A program made the position numbers and the translations under genes. The notes beneath the pieces were generated by a model. That model searched no databases and was not told where the DNA came from. It saw nothing but the letters and a program-made list of their open reading frames with translations. From contig CADEEA010000004.1 in the NCBI GenBank assembly GCA_902826245.1, positions 1 to 64,000 on the forward strand: 64,000 nt of DNA. The letters are read 5' to 3'. This DNA comes from an uncultured Alphaproteobacteria bacterium. GTDB taxonomy: Bacteria; Pseudomonadota; Alphaproteobacteria; Caulobacterales; Aquidulcibacteraceae. Positions 50,211-59,760 of this stretch are shown here, in pieces (the stretch's first letter is position 1; each line of letters starts with the position of its first letter).

Positions 50211-51347
50211 ATGCCCTCCCGCCGCCACGTACTTGCCCTACTCGCAGCAACCCCATTCGCTACGTCCTGCGGGGAAGGCCTCCCCGATTACGCCGCCGCG
50301 TGGCGCTCGCCCGGCGCGGGCGAGGCCGACGCCCGCCGTTTCGCGCTCGCGCATGCGATCCTTGCGCCCAATCCGCACAATACTCAGCCTTGGCTGGTGG
50401 AATTGCGCGGCGAGGACGAAATGCTGCTCTATTGCGACCTTGAGCGGCGCCTGCCGTTCACCGATCCGCTGGATCGGCAGATCACTATGGGCTGCGGCGC
50501 GTTTCTTGAACTCTACCGCATGGCCGCCGCCGAGAAAGGCCAACTCGCTGAGATCACGCCGTTTCCCGAAGGCGCGCCGGCAGGCCCTCTCGATGTGCGC
50601 CCCATCGCGCTGGTGCGCTTCAACCCGGTCGCCAACGCCGCTCCCGATCCGCTGTTCACGCAGATCGCATCACGGCGCACCAACCGCAATGAATATGACC
50701 CGGCGCGCGCGCCAAGCGCGGCGCACCGCACCGAGATAGCCACGGCCTCGGCATTTCCCGGCGCGGTCCACTCCATCGGCGCCGCCTCCGATGACGAACA
50801 GGTCGCCGCCATCCGCAATCTCGTCTGGCGCGCATTCGACCGCGAGATGCGCACCCGCGGCGCGCAAGAGGAGACCTACAAATGGCTGCGCTTCGGCAGG
50901 AACGAGCGCGCACGCCATCGCGATGGCCTCTACATCGATGTGCCCGTTCCCGGCCTGTTGCGCGCCATCGGCATGCTGGGTGAGGACGATATCGTCAACC
51001 CTGACTCAAACGCCAACAAGCAGGCCGCGCGCGACTGGAAGCGCAAGGTCGACAGCGCGCCCGCTTTCATGTGGCTCGCGACGCCCGACGATGCGCCAAC
51101 CACACGCCTCCTCGCCGGCATGGCCTATGCACGCATGAACCTAGCCGCGACAGCCGCAGGGCTGGCGATGCATCCTTGGAGCCAAGCGCTACAGGAATAC
51201 GCGGAGATGGCCGATCTTAACGCGGAAGCGAAAACACTGCTCGGCGTCGACTCAGAGCAGACAGTGCAGATGTTGGCGCGAGTGGGCTATGCAGATTCCG
51301 TTGAGCCGGCCGCCCGCCGCGAACTTGGAGCATTCCTCAAGCCATGA
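50211..51347 (+). CDS. Acg-like FMN-binding nitroreductase, lipoprotein with TAT-type leader
   Basis: A 378-aa protein starting at ATG 50211. The N-terminus SRRHVLALLAATPFATSCG has a twin Arg and ends in a lipobox-like Cys, suggesting periplasmic export. The body matches the Acg/nitroreductase family: LAHAILAPNPHNTQPWLVEL, SRRTNRNEY and AGMAYARMNLAATAAGLAMHPWSQALQEY. Acg-type proteins bind FMN; substrates are unknown. It is followed by a MarR gene overlapping by 4 nt. The region in front carries a double palindromic operator. Confidence 0.85.
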   Translation: MPSRRHVLALLAATPFATSCGEGLPDYAAAWRSPGAGEADARRFALAHAILAPNPHNTQPWLVELRGEDEMLLYCDLERRLPFTDPLDRQITMGCGAFLELYRMAAAEKGQLAEITPFPEGAPAGPLDVRPIALVRFNPVANAAPDPLFTQIASRRTNRNEYDPARAPSAAHRTEIATASAFPGAVHSIGAASDDEQVAAIRNLVWRAFDREMRTRGAQEETYKWLRFGRNERARHRDGLYIDVPVPGLLRAIGMLGEDDIVNPDSNANKQAARDWKRKVDSAPAFMWLATPDDAPTTRLLAGMAYARMNLAATAAGLAMHPWSQALQEYAEMADLNAEAKTLLGVDSEQTVQMLARVGYADSVEPAARRELGAFLKP

Positions 51348-51796
51348 GCCAAGATGAAGCGCTGGCGATCGCGTTCGACGTCATGACCGAGACTGCCATC
51401 ATCGGCCGCTTGGCCGACACTGCCCTGGGGCAAACACTGCCCGGCGGCTTGTCCGTCGCCGGTTTCGGCGTGTTGAACCATTTTGTGCGCCTGAATCTGA
51501 CAGGCGAGAGCCCAAGCAAGTTGGCGCGCGCATTCCAGGTGGCCAAAGGCGCCATGACCTACACGTTGCAGCAATTGGAGGCGCAGGAATACGTTCGCAT
51601 CCTCCCAGATCCCAGCGATGCGCGCGGCAAGGTCGTGCGCATCACTCCCAAGGGGCGCAGAGCTAGAGACGCGGGGATCACTTCCGTCAGGCCTGGGATG
51701 GAGAAACTCATCGAGGCGCTCGGCGCGGATGAGTTCAAGCGGGCCAGGCCGTTCCTGGCGCGACTGCGCGTCATTCTCGACGCCGCGCGGAGCTGA
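51344..51796 (+). CDS. MarR family transcriptional regulator
   Basis: A 150-aa winged-helix regulator: helical N-terminus, the HTH at GESPSKLARAFQVAKGAMTYTLQQLEAQ, and the wing with LPDPSDARGKVVRITPKGRR, followed by a C-terminal dimerisation helix. It overlaps the Acg-like gene by 4 nt. The palindromes at 50160-50194 are likely its operator. Such regulators commonly respond to aromatic or redox-active small molecules. Confidence 0.92.
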   Translation: MSQDEALAIAFDVMTETAIIGRLADTALGQTLPGGLSVAGFGVLNHFVRLNLTGESPSKLARAFQVAKGAMTYTLQQLEAQEYVRILPDPSDARGKVVRITPKGRRARDAGITSVRPGMEKLIEALGADEFKRARPFLARLRVILDAARS

Positions 51797-51797
51797 A

Positions 51798-53006
51798 ATG
51801 CGCCTCCGTGCGGCCCGCTACGATTGCGTCATCATCGGCGCTGGGGCCGCGGGCCTTTACGCAGCTCTGCACGCGGCCAAACGTGGCCGGCGTGTGCTGG
51901 TGCTGGAGCACAACAGCGAAGTTGGCTTGAAAATCCTGATCTCCGGCGGCGGGCGTTGCAATTTCACCAATCTCCAGTCCGGACCGGAGAACGCAACATC
52001 ACGCTACCTCTCGGCCAACCCCCATTTCGCGCGTTCGGCGCTGGCGCGGCACACCCAGCACGATTTCACCGCGCTCCTGAAAACGCACGGCATTCTCTAT
52101 TATGAAAAGACGCTCGGCCAATTGTTCTGCGAAGGCCCGCGCTCTTCAGCCAAAATCGTGCGCATGCTGTTGGCCGAGTGCGTAGCGGGCGGGGTTGAGG
52201 TTCAGACAGGGTGCACGATCACAGCGGTGCGCCGAACGGAGCGCTTTCTCATCGAGACCAGCATGGGCGCATTCGACGCCGACACACTCGTGATCGCAAC
52301 TGGCGGGCTCTCGATCCCCAAACTAGGCGCGAGCAACTTTGCCTTCGACCTCGCCAAACAATTCGGCGTTCCTGTAATCCAACCCCGGCCGGGCCTCGTT
52401 CCTCTCGTTTTCGCGGAGGCCGACCTTACGTGGATGCGCGCACTGAGCGGGATATCCGCCGACATCGAGGTGCGCTGCGGCGGGGCCGCCTTCCGCGAAG
52501 CTGCGCTGTTCACGCACCGTGGCTTGTCGGGGCCTGCGGTTCTGCAGATTTCCTCCTATTGGCGCAAAGGCGAGAGCATCGCGATCGACTGGCTGCCCAA
52601 CGCCGATGACGATGCGCTTGCGCACCGCAAACGCGCGCGCCCGAAAGCCAATCTCAAGACGGTGCTGGCGGAAGTGCTGCCCGATCGCTTGGCGGGGGCT
52701 TTGACGCAACACTCGACAATGCCGCCCGATGCAATCGTCGGCGACCTCAAGGATTCGACGCTGTCGGATCTTGTTCGCCGCCTGAAATCCTGGCCGCTCT
52801 CGCCCATCGACACGGAAGGCTATGCGAAGGCCGAAGTGACCGTTGGCGGCATCGACACAAAAGCGTTGTCACAGCAGAATATGCAAAGCAGCGCGGTTCC
52901 GGGGTTGTTCTTTGTCGGCGAGGCGGTGGACGTCACGGGTTGGCTGGGCGGGTACAATTTCCAGTGGGCCTGGTCGAGCGGCTGGGTGGCGGCCCAGGCG
53001 ATCTGA
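51798..53006 (+). CDS. NAD(P)/FAD-dependent oxidoreductase, HI0933 family
   Basis: A 402-aa flavoprotein from ATG at 51798. A longer upstream frame inside marR is a shadow. The FAD-binding Rossmann motif is VIIGAGAAGLYAALHAAK, followed by VLEHNSEVGLKILISGGGRCNFTN, the HI0933 signature. Near the C-terminus are EAEVTVGGI-like text (here AEVTVGGIDTKAL) and GLFFVGEAVDVTGWLGGYNFQWAWSSG. Role is unknown; some members are called aminoacetone oxidases. It starts 1 bp after the marR stop. Confidence 0.9.
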   Translation: MRLRAARYDCVIIGAGAAGLYAALHAAKRGRRVLVLEHNSEVGLKILISGGGRCNFTNLQSGPENATSRYLSANPHFARSALARHTQHDFTALLKTHGILYYEKTLGQLFCEGPRSSAKIVRMLLAECVAGGVEVQTGCTITAVRRTERFLIETSMGAFDADTLVIATGGLSIPKLGASNFAFDLAKQFGVPVIQPRPGLVPLVFAEADLTWMRALSGISADIEVRCGGAAFREAALFTHRGLSGPAVLQISSYWRKGESIAIDWLPNADDDALAHRKRARPKANLKTVLAEVLPDRLAGALTQHSTMPPDAIVGDLKDSTLSDLVRRLKSWPLSPIDTEGYAKAEVTVGGIDTKALSQQNMQSSAVPGLFFVGEAVDVTGWLGGYNFQWAWSSGWVAAQAI

Positions 53007-53071
53007 GCGCCATCCGGGTAGCGCTCAATCTAGCCCTGCGCTAAGTGAGCAAAAGCCGAAGGGGGATTTGC

Positions 53072-53797
53072 ATGCGCCATGTATTCGCGGTTTCTGTACT
53101 GTTGCTGAACGCACACTTGGCTCTCGCTCAGCCAGCACCCCCAACCGCGCAAACTGCCCCGGCGGCCTCGGCGGCGCACGCTGAAGCCGCGCGATCGATG
53201 TCGCACATGTTTTTGATCGAGTCCGATGTCGTGGGCGTCAGCATTGGGGCGGCGTTCGACGTCCTAGAGCCGCGTTTGCGGCAGCAAGGGCTATCAGGCC
53301 CCGCGTACGAGAATCTCCGGCACGACACCCAACGCTCCTTGACCCGCTGGGTGGACGGCTTTCGAGCCCTGATGGAAGAGGAACTCGGCGCGGAAATGGT
53401 CGCCATTGCGGAAGACTTTGCGCAACGTCTGACCACAGTGTTTTCCGAAACGGAGATGACCGAAATCGCCGCATTTCTCGCTCAGCCTCTGGCCCGCAGC
53501 GCCTACATCAAGAGCGTGGAACACGGCGCACGGGCCACGGCCAACGGAGGCGCGGCCAGCGCTCCGCCAACGCTCTCGCCTGAGGAAATTGCGGCGTTTG
53601 CCGATTTCGAAACAACTTCCGCCGGACAAGCGCTGAGTCGCAACAGCGATCGCACCATGCAAATGTTGAGTCTCGCGCTCGAGGCCGGCACACAGAGACT
53701 AATGCCGCGGCTGCAGCAACGCATCCCGCGCGAAATGTGCGCGGCGATGGGGGATGAGTGTCCTCCGGGCCTGCGCGCGGCGATGGAAACGCAATAG
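53072..53797 (+). CDS. secreted DUF2059-like protein
   Basis: A 241-aa protein from ATG at 53072 with a GGGGGA ribosome site. The signal peptide is residues 1-19 (cleavage ALA-Q). The mature part contains two DUF2059-like helical units: FSETEMTEIAAFLAQPLARSAYIK and LSPEEIAAFADFETTSAGQALSR. Cys in EMCAAM and DECPPG near the end may form a disulfide. DUF2059 proteins are periplasmic and of unknown role. It stands alone between the flavoprotein and der. Confidence 0.72.
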   Translation: MRHVFAVSVLLLNAHLALAQPAPPTAQTAPAASAAHAEAARSMSHMFLIESDVVGVSIGAAFDVLEPRLRQQGLSGPAYENLRHDTQRSLTRWVDGFRALMEEELGAEMVAIAEDFAQRLTTVFSETEMTEIAAFLAQPLARSAYIKSVEHGARATANGGAASAPPTLSPEEIAAFADFETTSAGQALSRNSDRTMQMLSLALEAGTQRLMPRLQQRIPREMCAAMGDECPPGLRAAMETQ

Positions 53798-53810
53798 GCT
53801 TGCTCTTGAA

Positions 53811-55190
53811 CTATCGCTCGCCGTCCGCGAACGGGTTCTTTCCAGCCTTCACCACCAAGCGCAGCGGCGTCGCGTGCAGCTCAAACGCTTCGCGCAGCGC
53901 ATTCACCAGATAGCGCTTATAGCTTTCGGGCATTTCCTCAGCGCGCGAACAGAGCAGCACAAAGGTCGGCGGCCGCGTCTTCATTTGCGCCATGTAACGC
54001 GGCTTGATGCGCTTGCCGCTCACTGCTGGGGGGGGATGGCGCTGCACCACCGCGTGCAGCCATTGATTGAGGTCGCTGGTTTTTACCCGCGCGGACCAAT
54101 CCCGGTGCGCTATCGAGACCGCTTTCATGAGCCGGTCGAGCCCGACGCCCGCCTGCGCAGCGATCGTCACCAGGGGCGCGCCGCGGGTTTGCGGTACGCT
54201 TTCCCGCGCGACTAGCTTCATTTCTTCCAGATGCGCGCGCGGATCGGCAACCTGATCCCACTTTGCCAACACATAAACCAGCGAACGACCTTCGCGCTCG
54301 ACCAGGTCGGCGATCACCAGATCTTGCTTTTCGAAGGCCTCGTTCGCATCCATCACCAGCAAACACACATCGGCAAAACGAATCGCGTGCAGCGTCTCGC
54401 CGACCGATAGCTTCTCCAATTTGGCCTGCACCTTCGCTCTGCGGCGCATGCCGGCCGTGTCCACGAGGCGGTATTTCTGACCTTGCCAATCCCAATCGAC
54501 AGCAATGGCGTCGCGCGTGATGCCAGCTTCCGGGCCCACCAGAAGACGATCTTCGCCAAGCAAGGCGTTGACCAGCGTCGACTTGCCGGCGTTTGGCCTG
54601 CCGATCACTGCGACGTTGATCGGGCGCTTTTCGTCCTCCTCGGGCAGACCGGCATCGAGAGATGCTTCATCGACCTCGACGTCTAAAGATCGCGGTGCGG
54701 GCAGAAGCGGCGCGATCAGGGCGTAAAGCTCGGCCATGCCTTCGCCGTGCTCAGCCGACAACGGGATCGGTTCGCCCATGCCGAGCGCGAACGCTTCGAT
54801 GATTCCGGTGTCGCCCGCCCTGCCCTCCGCCTTGTTTGCAACGAGGAACACGGGCTTGTCCGCGCGACGTAGCAAGGCCGCGAACCCTTGATCGGCAGGC
54901 GTCACGCCCACGCGCGCGTCGATCATGAACAAAATGAGGTCGGCCTCAGCGATTGCGGCTTCGGTCTGCGCGCGCATACGCGCTTCGAGCGAAGCGTCCG
55001 TGGCATCCTCGAAGCCGGCGGTGTCGATCAACGTGAAATCAAGATCGCCGAGGCGACCCTTGGCCTCGCGGCGATCGCGGGTGACGCCCGGGGTGTCATC
55101 GACGATGGCGAGCTTCTTACCCGCCAGTCGATTGAACAGCGTCGATTTGCCTACATTAGGACGCCCGACGATCGCGAGCTTGATCGTCAT
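53811..55190 (-). CDS. der: ribosome biogenesis GTPase Der (EngA)
   Basis: A 459-aa protein with two consecutive GTPase domains and a KH-like C-terminus. Domain 1 has GRPNVGKSTLFNRL and DTAGFEDA; domain 2 has GRPNAGKSTLVNALLG, DTAGMRRRAKV and AKWD. The C-terminal KH-like domain contains RHPPPAVSGKRIKPRYMAQ. Der acts in 50S subunit assembly. It follows bamB by 13 bp in the same operon direction. Confidence 0.97.
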   Translation of the reverse strand: MTIKLAIVGRPNVGKSTLFNRLAGKKLAIVDDTPGVTRDRREAKGRLGDLDFTLIDTAGFEDATDASLEARMRAQTEAAIAEADLILFMIDARVGVTPADQGFAALLRRADKPVFLVANKAEGRAGDTGIIEAFALGMGEPIPLSAEHGEGMAELYALIAPLLPAPRSLDVEVDEASLDAGLPEEDEKRPINVAVIGRPNAGKSTLVNALLGEDRLLVGPEAGITRDAIAVDWDWQGQKYRLVDTAGMRRRAKVQAKLEKLSVGETLHAIRFADVCLLVMDANEAFEKQDLVIADLVEREGRSLVYVLAKWDQVADPRAHLEEMKLVARESVPQTRGAPLVTIAAQAGVGLDRLMKAVSIAHRDWSARVKTSDLNQWLHAVVQRHPPPAVSGKRIKPRYMAQMKTRPPTFVLLCSRAEEMPESYKRYLVNALREAFELHATPLRLVVKAGKNPFADGER

Positions 55191-55203
55191 GGCATGCCCT
55201 GTC

Positions 55204-56565
55204 TCAGCGTAACACTGTCAGGCGCGCATCGTCGGACACGATGTATATCTGTTCGTTGGCCGCGATCGGGGGAATGAACACAGGCCGCCCCACCTCGGCG
55301 CTGGCGACAGTTTGGCCGCTTTCGGCGGTCACCGCGACAACGTCGCCGACCGAATTGGCCAGGATCAAACGCCCGCCCACCATGATCGGCCCCACCCAGG
55401 CGACGCGGCCTTTGCGTTCGTTCTGATTCTCGAACCGGCGCAATTGCGTCATCCAGTAAACCCCGCCGGTGGCGCGGCTAAACGCCGCCAATTCCCCGTC
55501 GACGCTGACAGCGTACAAGACATCGCCCGCGACCCATGGCGTCTGCGTCGAGGCAAAGCCGCGCGCCCACACGCGTTGGCCGGTGCGCACATCAATTGCC
55601 GCGAGGATCCCCGAATGGCTTGCCGCGTAAGCGACGCCCCCGTCGATGACAGGGCGTCCAGCGATGTCGTTGATCGCCGAGAGCGAGGTCAAACGGCCGC
55701 TGCGCGATAAGGAATCCGACCACAGGCGCCGTCCATTGGCGATGAGCAGCGCGCTGAGCTCGCCTGACGCAAACGGCGCGACCAAGGTGTCGCCATCGAC
55801 CGCAACGCTCGACGCCGAAAGAATGCGCGCAGGCTCGGCGATGGCCTGGTGGGTCCAAGCGACATCGCCTGTGCCGGCGTCAAACGCCATGAGCTCGCTG
55901 TCGTTGGTCGTGGCGAAGACACGAGTTCCCGAAATCGTTGGCGCCGATTGAAATGGCGCGCCGGCTTGGGCGCGCCAGATTTCTTGGCCATTGGCGCCGT
56001 CAAGCGCGACCATGAATCCGAACCCGGTCGTCGCGAAAACGCGGCCGCCGGCCGCCGCCAAGCCGCCGCCGCGCGCGGCGCGGTCACGGCCGTCTTGCGG
56101 GCGCAAGGTACGCGTCCAAAGCCGTTCGCCGTCATTCGCTTGCACTGCGTGGACGCGGTGGTCGGCGTCAAGAAAGTACAACACGCCATCGGCGATAACC
56201 GGCGGCGCAGCGATCTGAACGCGATCATTCGAGCCAGCGCCGAGATCGGTGCGCCACGCGCGCTGCAAGGTGGCCATGCCTGACGGCTGCGGCGGCGAAT
56301 TGTCCGCCGTCCCCCCGGGTTGGGACCATTCCGCCACAGCCACTGCCGGAGGAACGACGATCGCCTGCCCGGCAAGCGCTGGGTCGACCGCCAATTGCTG
56401 TTCGATCGCCAGCACCGACACGCGCCCATCCTGCGGCGCGGTCGCACTCGGAGCATTCGGGCCATCATTGAACGGCCAGATCGCATCGCCGACGCGGCTC
56501 ACAGTGGAGCACGCGGACACTGCAGCGGCGGCGGCCAATGCAGCGACCGTACCCAATCGACTCAT
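55204..56565 (-). CDS. bamB: outer membrane assembly lipoprotein BamB-like (PQQ repeats)
   Basis: A 453-aa lipoprotein from ATG at 56565, overlapping the TPR gene by 4 nt. A longer frame upstream is a shadow. The signal LAAAAAVSACSTV gives the lipid-modified Cys. The mature part is an eight-bladed PQQ-like beta propeller with repeats such as GEIAWTHQAI-like text (GDVAWTHQAI), GRRLWSDSLSRSGRL and GQRVWARGFAS. As part of the BAM complex it helps insert outer membrane proteins. Der follows downstream, as in many proteobacteria. Confidence 0.92.
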   Translation of the reverse strand: MSRLGTVAALAAAAAVSACSTVSRVGDAIWPFNDGPNAPSATAPQDGRVSVLAIEQQLAVDPALAGQAIVVPPAVAVAEWSQPGGTADNSPPQPSGMATLQRAWRTDLGAGSNDRVQIAAPPVIADGVLYFLDADHRVHAVQANDGERLWTRTLRPQDGRDRAARGGGLAAAGGRVFATTGFGFMVALDGANGQEIWRAQAGAPFQSAPTISGTRVFATTNDSELMAFDAGTGDVAWTHQAIAEPARILSASSVAVDGDTLVAPFASGELSALLIANGRRLWSDSLSRSGRLTSLSAINDIAGRPVIDGGVAYAASHSGILAAIDVRTGQRVWARGFASTQTPWVAGDVLYAVSVDGELAAFSRATGGVYWMTQLRRFENQNERKGRVAWVGPIMVGGRLILANSVGDVVAVTAESGQTVASAEVGRPVFIPPIAANEQIYIVSDDARLTVLR

Positions 56566-57275
56566 TTGCTTTCTCCTTGAGAGGACGCGGGCGCGTTCGC
56601 GCCCTCCTCGGATGTTCCTGCTGCGGGCCCGATTACGGCAAGCGCCGCTTGCGCGCGCGCGCGCAATGCCTGCGGCGCATCGAATGCGAGAGTCAGTTCC
56701 TGTAGAGTGTCGCGCGCCAGCACAATCTCTCCCGCTTCCCACGCCTCAACGCCAAGCAATTCCTTGGCGAGGAACGAGATGCGCGAGTTCGAATTGAGCA
56801 GCGGCTGCAACCGCCGGCGCAACTCAGCGAAGTCCTTGATGTCGGCTGCTACATAGGCGGCGCGGATTTGCGCGCTCTCGCGCATGATTTGATCGGGCGC
56901 CGTCTCAGCGGCGGCGTCGAACTCGGCGAGCGCGGCTTCCAAGTCCCCTTCGGCGATCAGGGCCGCCCCCCGTTGCATACGCGCCATGGCGCGAATGACG
57001 CGCGGCCCCTGTCCGGCCAGCGTCTCGAATTCCTGCTTGGCCTTGGCGGTGTCGCCTTCACCCAACAAGTCCTGCGCCGCCATCAGGCTCGCCGCCTGTT
57101 TGCCTGCTTCTACGCGCGCATTGTCGCGCCACGCTTGCCACCCCAGCATGCCAACGAACAAGAGTGCGAATGAAGCCAGAAAGAACGGGCCAAACCGCTT
57201 GATCAATCCCAGCATGCGGTCTTGACGCAGGCCTTCATTGACTTCCTGAACAAAAGTGTCGGTGTCGTTGCTCAC
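56562..57275 (-). CDS. YfgM-like TPR membrane protein
   Basis: A 237-aa protein with a cytoplasmic N-terminus, one membrane helix (about 28-48, FGPFFLASFALLFVGMLGWQAW) and a periplasmic tetratricopeptide-like domain (about 60-220) with repeats such as GDTAKAKQEFETLAGQGPRV and GDLEAALAEFDAAAETAP. YfgM-type proteins associate with the Sec translocon and envelope chaperones. It precedes bamB and der, the usual order. Confidence 0.88.
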   Translation of the reverse strand: MSNDTDTFVQEVNEGLRQDRMLGLIKRFGPFFLASFALLFVGMLGWQAWRDNARVEAGKQAASLMAAQDLLGEGDTAKAKQEFETLAGQGPRVIRAMARMQRGAALIAEGDLEAALAEFDAAAETAPDQIMRESAQIRAAYVAADIKDFAELRRRLQPLLNSNSRISFLAKELLGVEAWEAGEIVLARDTLQELTLAFDAPQALRARAQAALAVIGPAAGTSEEGANAPASSQGESK

Positions 57276-57330
57276 GCCGCTCGTTCCCTAACCCCGCCGG
57301 CAATCCCGGCCTGGGCCCGCGCCGGCAGGC

Positions 57331-58194
57331 TTAGCCGCGCTTGTCGCCCCGGGCAACGCGCGGCTGCCGTGCTTTGGCGCCGCCGAGGACATAGGTTTCA
57401 GCTGCGGCAGGAAAACGGCGGGCGCGGACATCAGCTGCGTAAGCCGCCACGGCCTGGCCGATGACCGTTTGCAGGTTAGCGTAGCGGCGCACGAATTTCG
57501 GGGTCCATTCGAACAAGCCGAGCAGATCGTCGGTCACCAGGATCTGACCGTCGCACTGGGCCGAGGCCCCGATCCCTATCGTGGGAGCAGCTACCGCCGC
57601 TGTGATTTCGGGAGCGAGACTTTCATCCACCCCCTCCACCACGATAGCGAAGGCCCCAGCCTCGTCCGCCGCGCGCGCCTCGGCGAGCACCTGGACGCGC
57701 TCCTCCGGACTGCGCCCCTTCGCCCGGAACTTCCCATCCACATTGACCGCCTGCGGCCGGAGGCCGACATGCCCCATGACCGGAATGCCCCGCTCGACCA
57801 GATAGGCGATCGTGGCGGCGATAGAGGGGCCAGACTCCACCTTCACGGCCTGGGCCCCGGTTTCCTTCAAAACTCTGGCGGCATTCGCGTAGGCGGCCTC
57901 TGGGCTCGCCTCATAGGAGCCGAACGGCATGTCAACAACCACCATCGCCTGCGAAGCGCCGCGCATGACCGCCTGGCCGTGCAGGATCATCATATCCAGG
58001 GTGACGCCTACCGTGTTCGGCAGGCCATGCACCACCATTCCCACCGAATCACCCACCAGGAGCAAATCGCAATGGGGGTCCAGCAGCTTGGCCATGGGGG
58101 CGGTGTAGGCTGTGAGGCAAACGACGGGGTCGCCGCCCTTGCGGGCGCGAATGTCGGGGGCGGTCAGCCGCGGTGTCTCGGTGTGTCGCGACAT
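57331..58194 (-). CDS. panB: 3-methyl-2-oxobutanoate hydroxymethyltransferase
   Basis: A 287-aa enzyme of pantothenate synthesis that adds a hydroxymethyl group from methylene-THF to 2-oxoisovalerate. Signature pieces: [35 protein letters not shown], the metal-binding Asp in [14 protein letters not shown] and [12 protein letters not shown]. The C-terminal tail ([14 protein letters not shown]) is basic. It lies 55 bp upstream of the yfgM-bamB-der group. Confidence 0.97.
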   Translation of the reverse strand: MSRHTETPRLTAPDIRARKGGDPVVCLTAYTAPMAKLLDPHCDLLLVGDSVGMVVHGLPNTVGVTLDMMILHGQAVMRGASQAMVVVDMPFGSYEASPEAAYANAARVLKETGAQAVKVESGPSIAATIAYLVERGIPVMGHVGLRPQAVNVDGKFRAKGRSPEERVQVLAEARAADEAGAFAIVVEGVDESLAPEITAAVAAPTIGIGASAQCDGQILVTDDLLGLFEWTPKFVRRYANLQTVIGQAVAAYAADVRARRFPAAAETYVLGGAKARQPRVARGDKRG

Positions 58195-58252
58195 GGCAAG
58201 GGCCCTTACGTGCGCCGCGGGGCCGGCGCCAGCCTCAACGCCATTTTGGCGC

Positions 58253-58651
58253 TTAGTCCTGGGCTGAACGATAAGCCACGGCGCCGCCTACGAGCGCGCC
58301 CGCGATCAGCAGTATTTGCGTGAGCCCAAGCCCCAGCGAACTGAGCGCGTCCGCTCCAGCGCCTTCCGCCTGCGTCGCCAAGACGCTGGAATCGAGCGCG
58401 CCATAGGCGCGCGCAGCCCCAAGGCCGGCGTTTCCGAGCCATTCCTGGATCAAAGCCAGGGCCGGGTTGAACGCAGCCGCAGCGACGGTAAGGGCGGCGA
58501 GGCCAAGCCCAATCGCCTGCACTGCGCCACGAAGGCGGCGAGCGCTCTCGAGCCGCGCTACCCCGCGCCCGACATTAACAGAGAACCCGTCATCGGCAGG
58601 TATTTCAGCCTCCGCGAAAGAGCGGGTCAGGAGTGCGTTGAATTCGCTCAT
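58253..58651 (-). CDS. membrane protein downstream of the ECF sigma factor (possible anti-sigma)
   Basis: A 132-aa protein with a soluble N-terminus (about 1-40), then two hydrophobic helices (about 42-65 and 108-128). It overlaps the sigma factor gene by 4 nt, the usual place of an anti-sigma factor. It lacks the HxxxCxxC zinc motif of ZAS anti-sigmas, so if it is an anti-sigma it is of an unusual kind. No family recognised. The stop is 58 bp from panB. Confidence 0.55.
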   Translation of the reverse strand: MSEFNALLTRSFAEAEIPADDGFSVNVGRGVARLESARRLRGAVQAIGLGLAALTVAAAAFNPALALIQEWLGNAGLGAARAYGALDSSVLATQAEGAGADALSSLGLGLTQILLIAGALVGGAVAYRSAQD

Positions 58652-59205
58652 GCTGCCGCCTCCAATAAACGGCGTAACTTTTCTGTACCACGGTTTACGT
58701 GGGATTTCACCGTCCCAAGTGGAAGTCCTGTGACATCCACGATTTCAGAATGGCTCAGGCCCTCGCCATGGTTAAGGGTGACGCAGAGCCGTTCGGCATC
58801 TGATAGCCGCGCAAGCGCCCGTTCCAGATCGATTTTCGCGCCAGCAGCTGATTCCGGCGTCGAATTCTCGTCAGCCAGGGGCGAGGCATCGTCGATTTCT
58901 TCAAAAACCGCCCTCTGCTTGCGTTTCGCCATCAGGAACGTCGTCACCGCGATCCTCCTGAACCAGCCGGAAAAAGCCGCCGGCGTTTCCAAATCCTTCA
59001 ATTTATCCCAGGCTCGCACGAACGCCTCTTGGGCCAGATCGTCCGCCTCGGCGTGGTTGCCGGCGCACATTCTGCGCAACAGCGCCCGGGTCCAGCCTTG
59101 GCGACGCTTCACCAGCTCCCCGAAGGCGGCCTGGTCGCGCGCCTGGGCCGCCAGAATGAGCGCCGCCTCCGAGGCCTGAGCCAGATTGAGCCCCCGCGCG
59201 GCCAC
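58648..59205 (-). CDS. ECF-type RNA polymerase sigma factor
   Basis: A 185-aa sigma factor starting at GTG 59205. Region 2 reads DQAAFGELVKRRQGWTRALLRRM and AEADDLAQEAFVRAWDKLKDLE; the core-binding FSGWFRRIA segment follows. Region 4 has LSDAERLCVTLNHGEGLSHSEIVDVTGLPLGTVKSHVNRG. A short linker (ASPLADENSTPES) is slightly longer than usual. It follows the DUF6249 gene by 6 bp and overlaps the putative anti-sigma gene by 4 nt. Confidence 0.93.
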   Translation of the reverse strand: MAARGLNLAQASEAALILAAQARDQAAFGELVKRRQGWTRALLRRMCAGNHAEADDLAQEAFVRAWDKLKDLETPAAFSGWFRRIAVTTFLMAKRKQRAVFEEIDDASPLADENSTPESAAGAKIDLERALARLSDAERLCVTLNHGEGLSHSEIVDVTGLPLGTVKSHVNRGTEKLRRLLEAAA

Positions 59206-59211
59206 TTTTCA

Positions 59212-59604
59212 TCACTCGCCTTTCGCCTTGCTGGAATAATCCACGATCGCCAGCAGGATGAATGCGAGGCCAAGAGCGCCAAGGATGGCGGCGGGTACGA
59301 GCATGCCGCGAACGGGGTCGTTAATGCCGCCAATCGCGAAACTTCCAGCAGTGAAGCCCACGGCCAACCCCATCAGCACGACGCCGCTGCCCAGAGTGCT
59401 GCGGGCGCGATCGGGGCGGGGGCGGCCCTGGGGCGAGGTCAATTGCCGCAACACTTCGGGGTCTATCGGCTGACCCTTTTCCAGGGCCTGTTCAACTAAC
59501 CGAAGGGTCGATTGCCGGGTGCGTTCCTTAAGCCAAATCGGCACCAGGATTACCGCCCCGAGGAACGCAAAAAATGTAAACGGGACAAATACTTCGGCGT
59601 CCAT
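59212..59604 (-). CDS. DUF6249-like membrane protein heading a sigma factor operon
   Basis: A 130-aa protein from ATG at 59604 with GGAG 6 nt upstream (a second in-frame ATG 12 nt earlier is less favoured). One N-terminal membrane helix (about 5-24, VFVPFTFFAFLGAVILVPIW), a cytoplasmic helical stretch with KERTRQSTLRLVEQALEKGQPIDPEVL, and two further helices (about 70-88 and 102-123). DUF6249-type proteins are often co-encoded with ECF sigma factors. It heads the three-gene operon. Confidence 0.75.
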   Translation of the reverse strand: MDAEVFVPFTFFAFLGAVILVPIWLKERTRQSTLRLVEQALEKGQPIDPEVLRQLTSPQGRPRPDRARSTLGSGVVLMGLAVGFTAGSFAIGGINDPVRGMLVPAAILGALGLAFILLAIVDYSSKAKGE

Positions 59605-59760
59605 TGCGATCTCCATAGCCCGGGGTCTCAAGGGCCCCTTTGCCTCTATGGATGCGCCCAATCCCTTGATCGGATGCAATTCCAGGCGGAACCAGCCCCA
59701 ACGCCGAGATCACAGTGAATAAGGGTCCCGCCCGGAGAAGCAAGGCGCCCACGCGCGACC

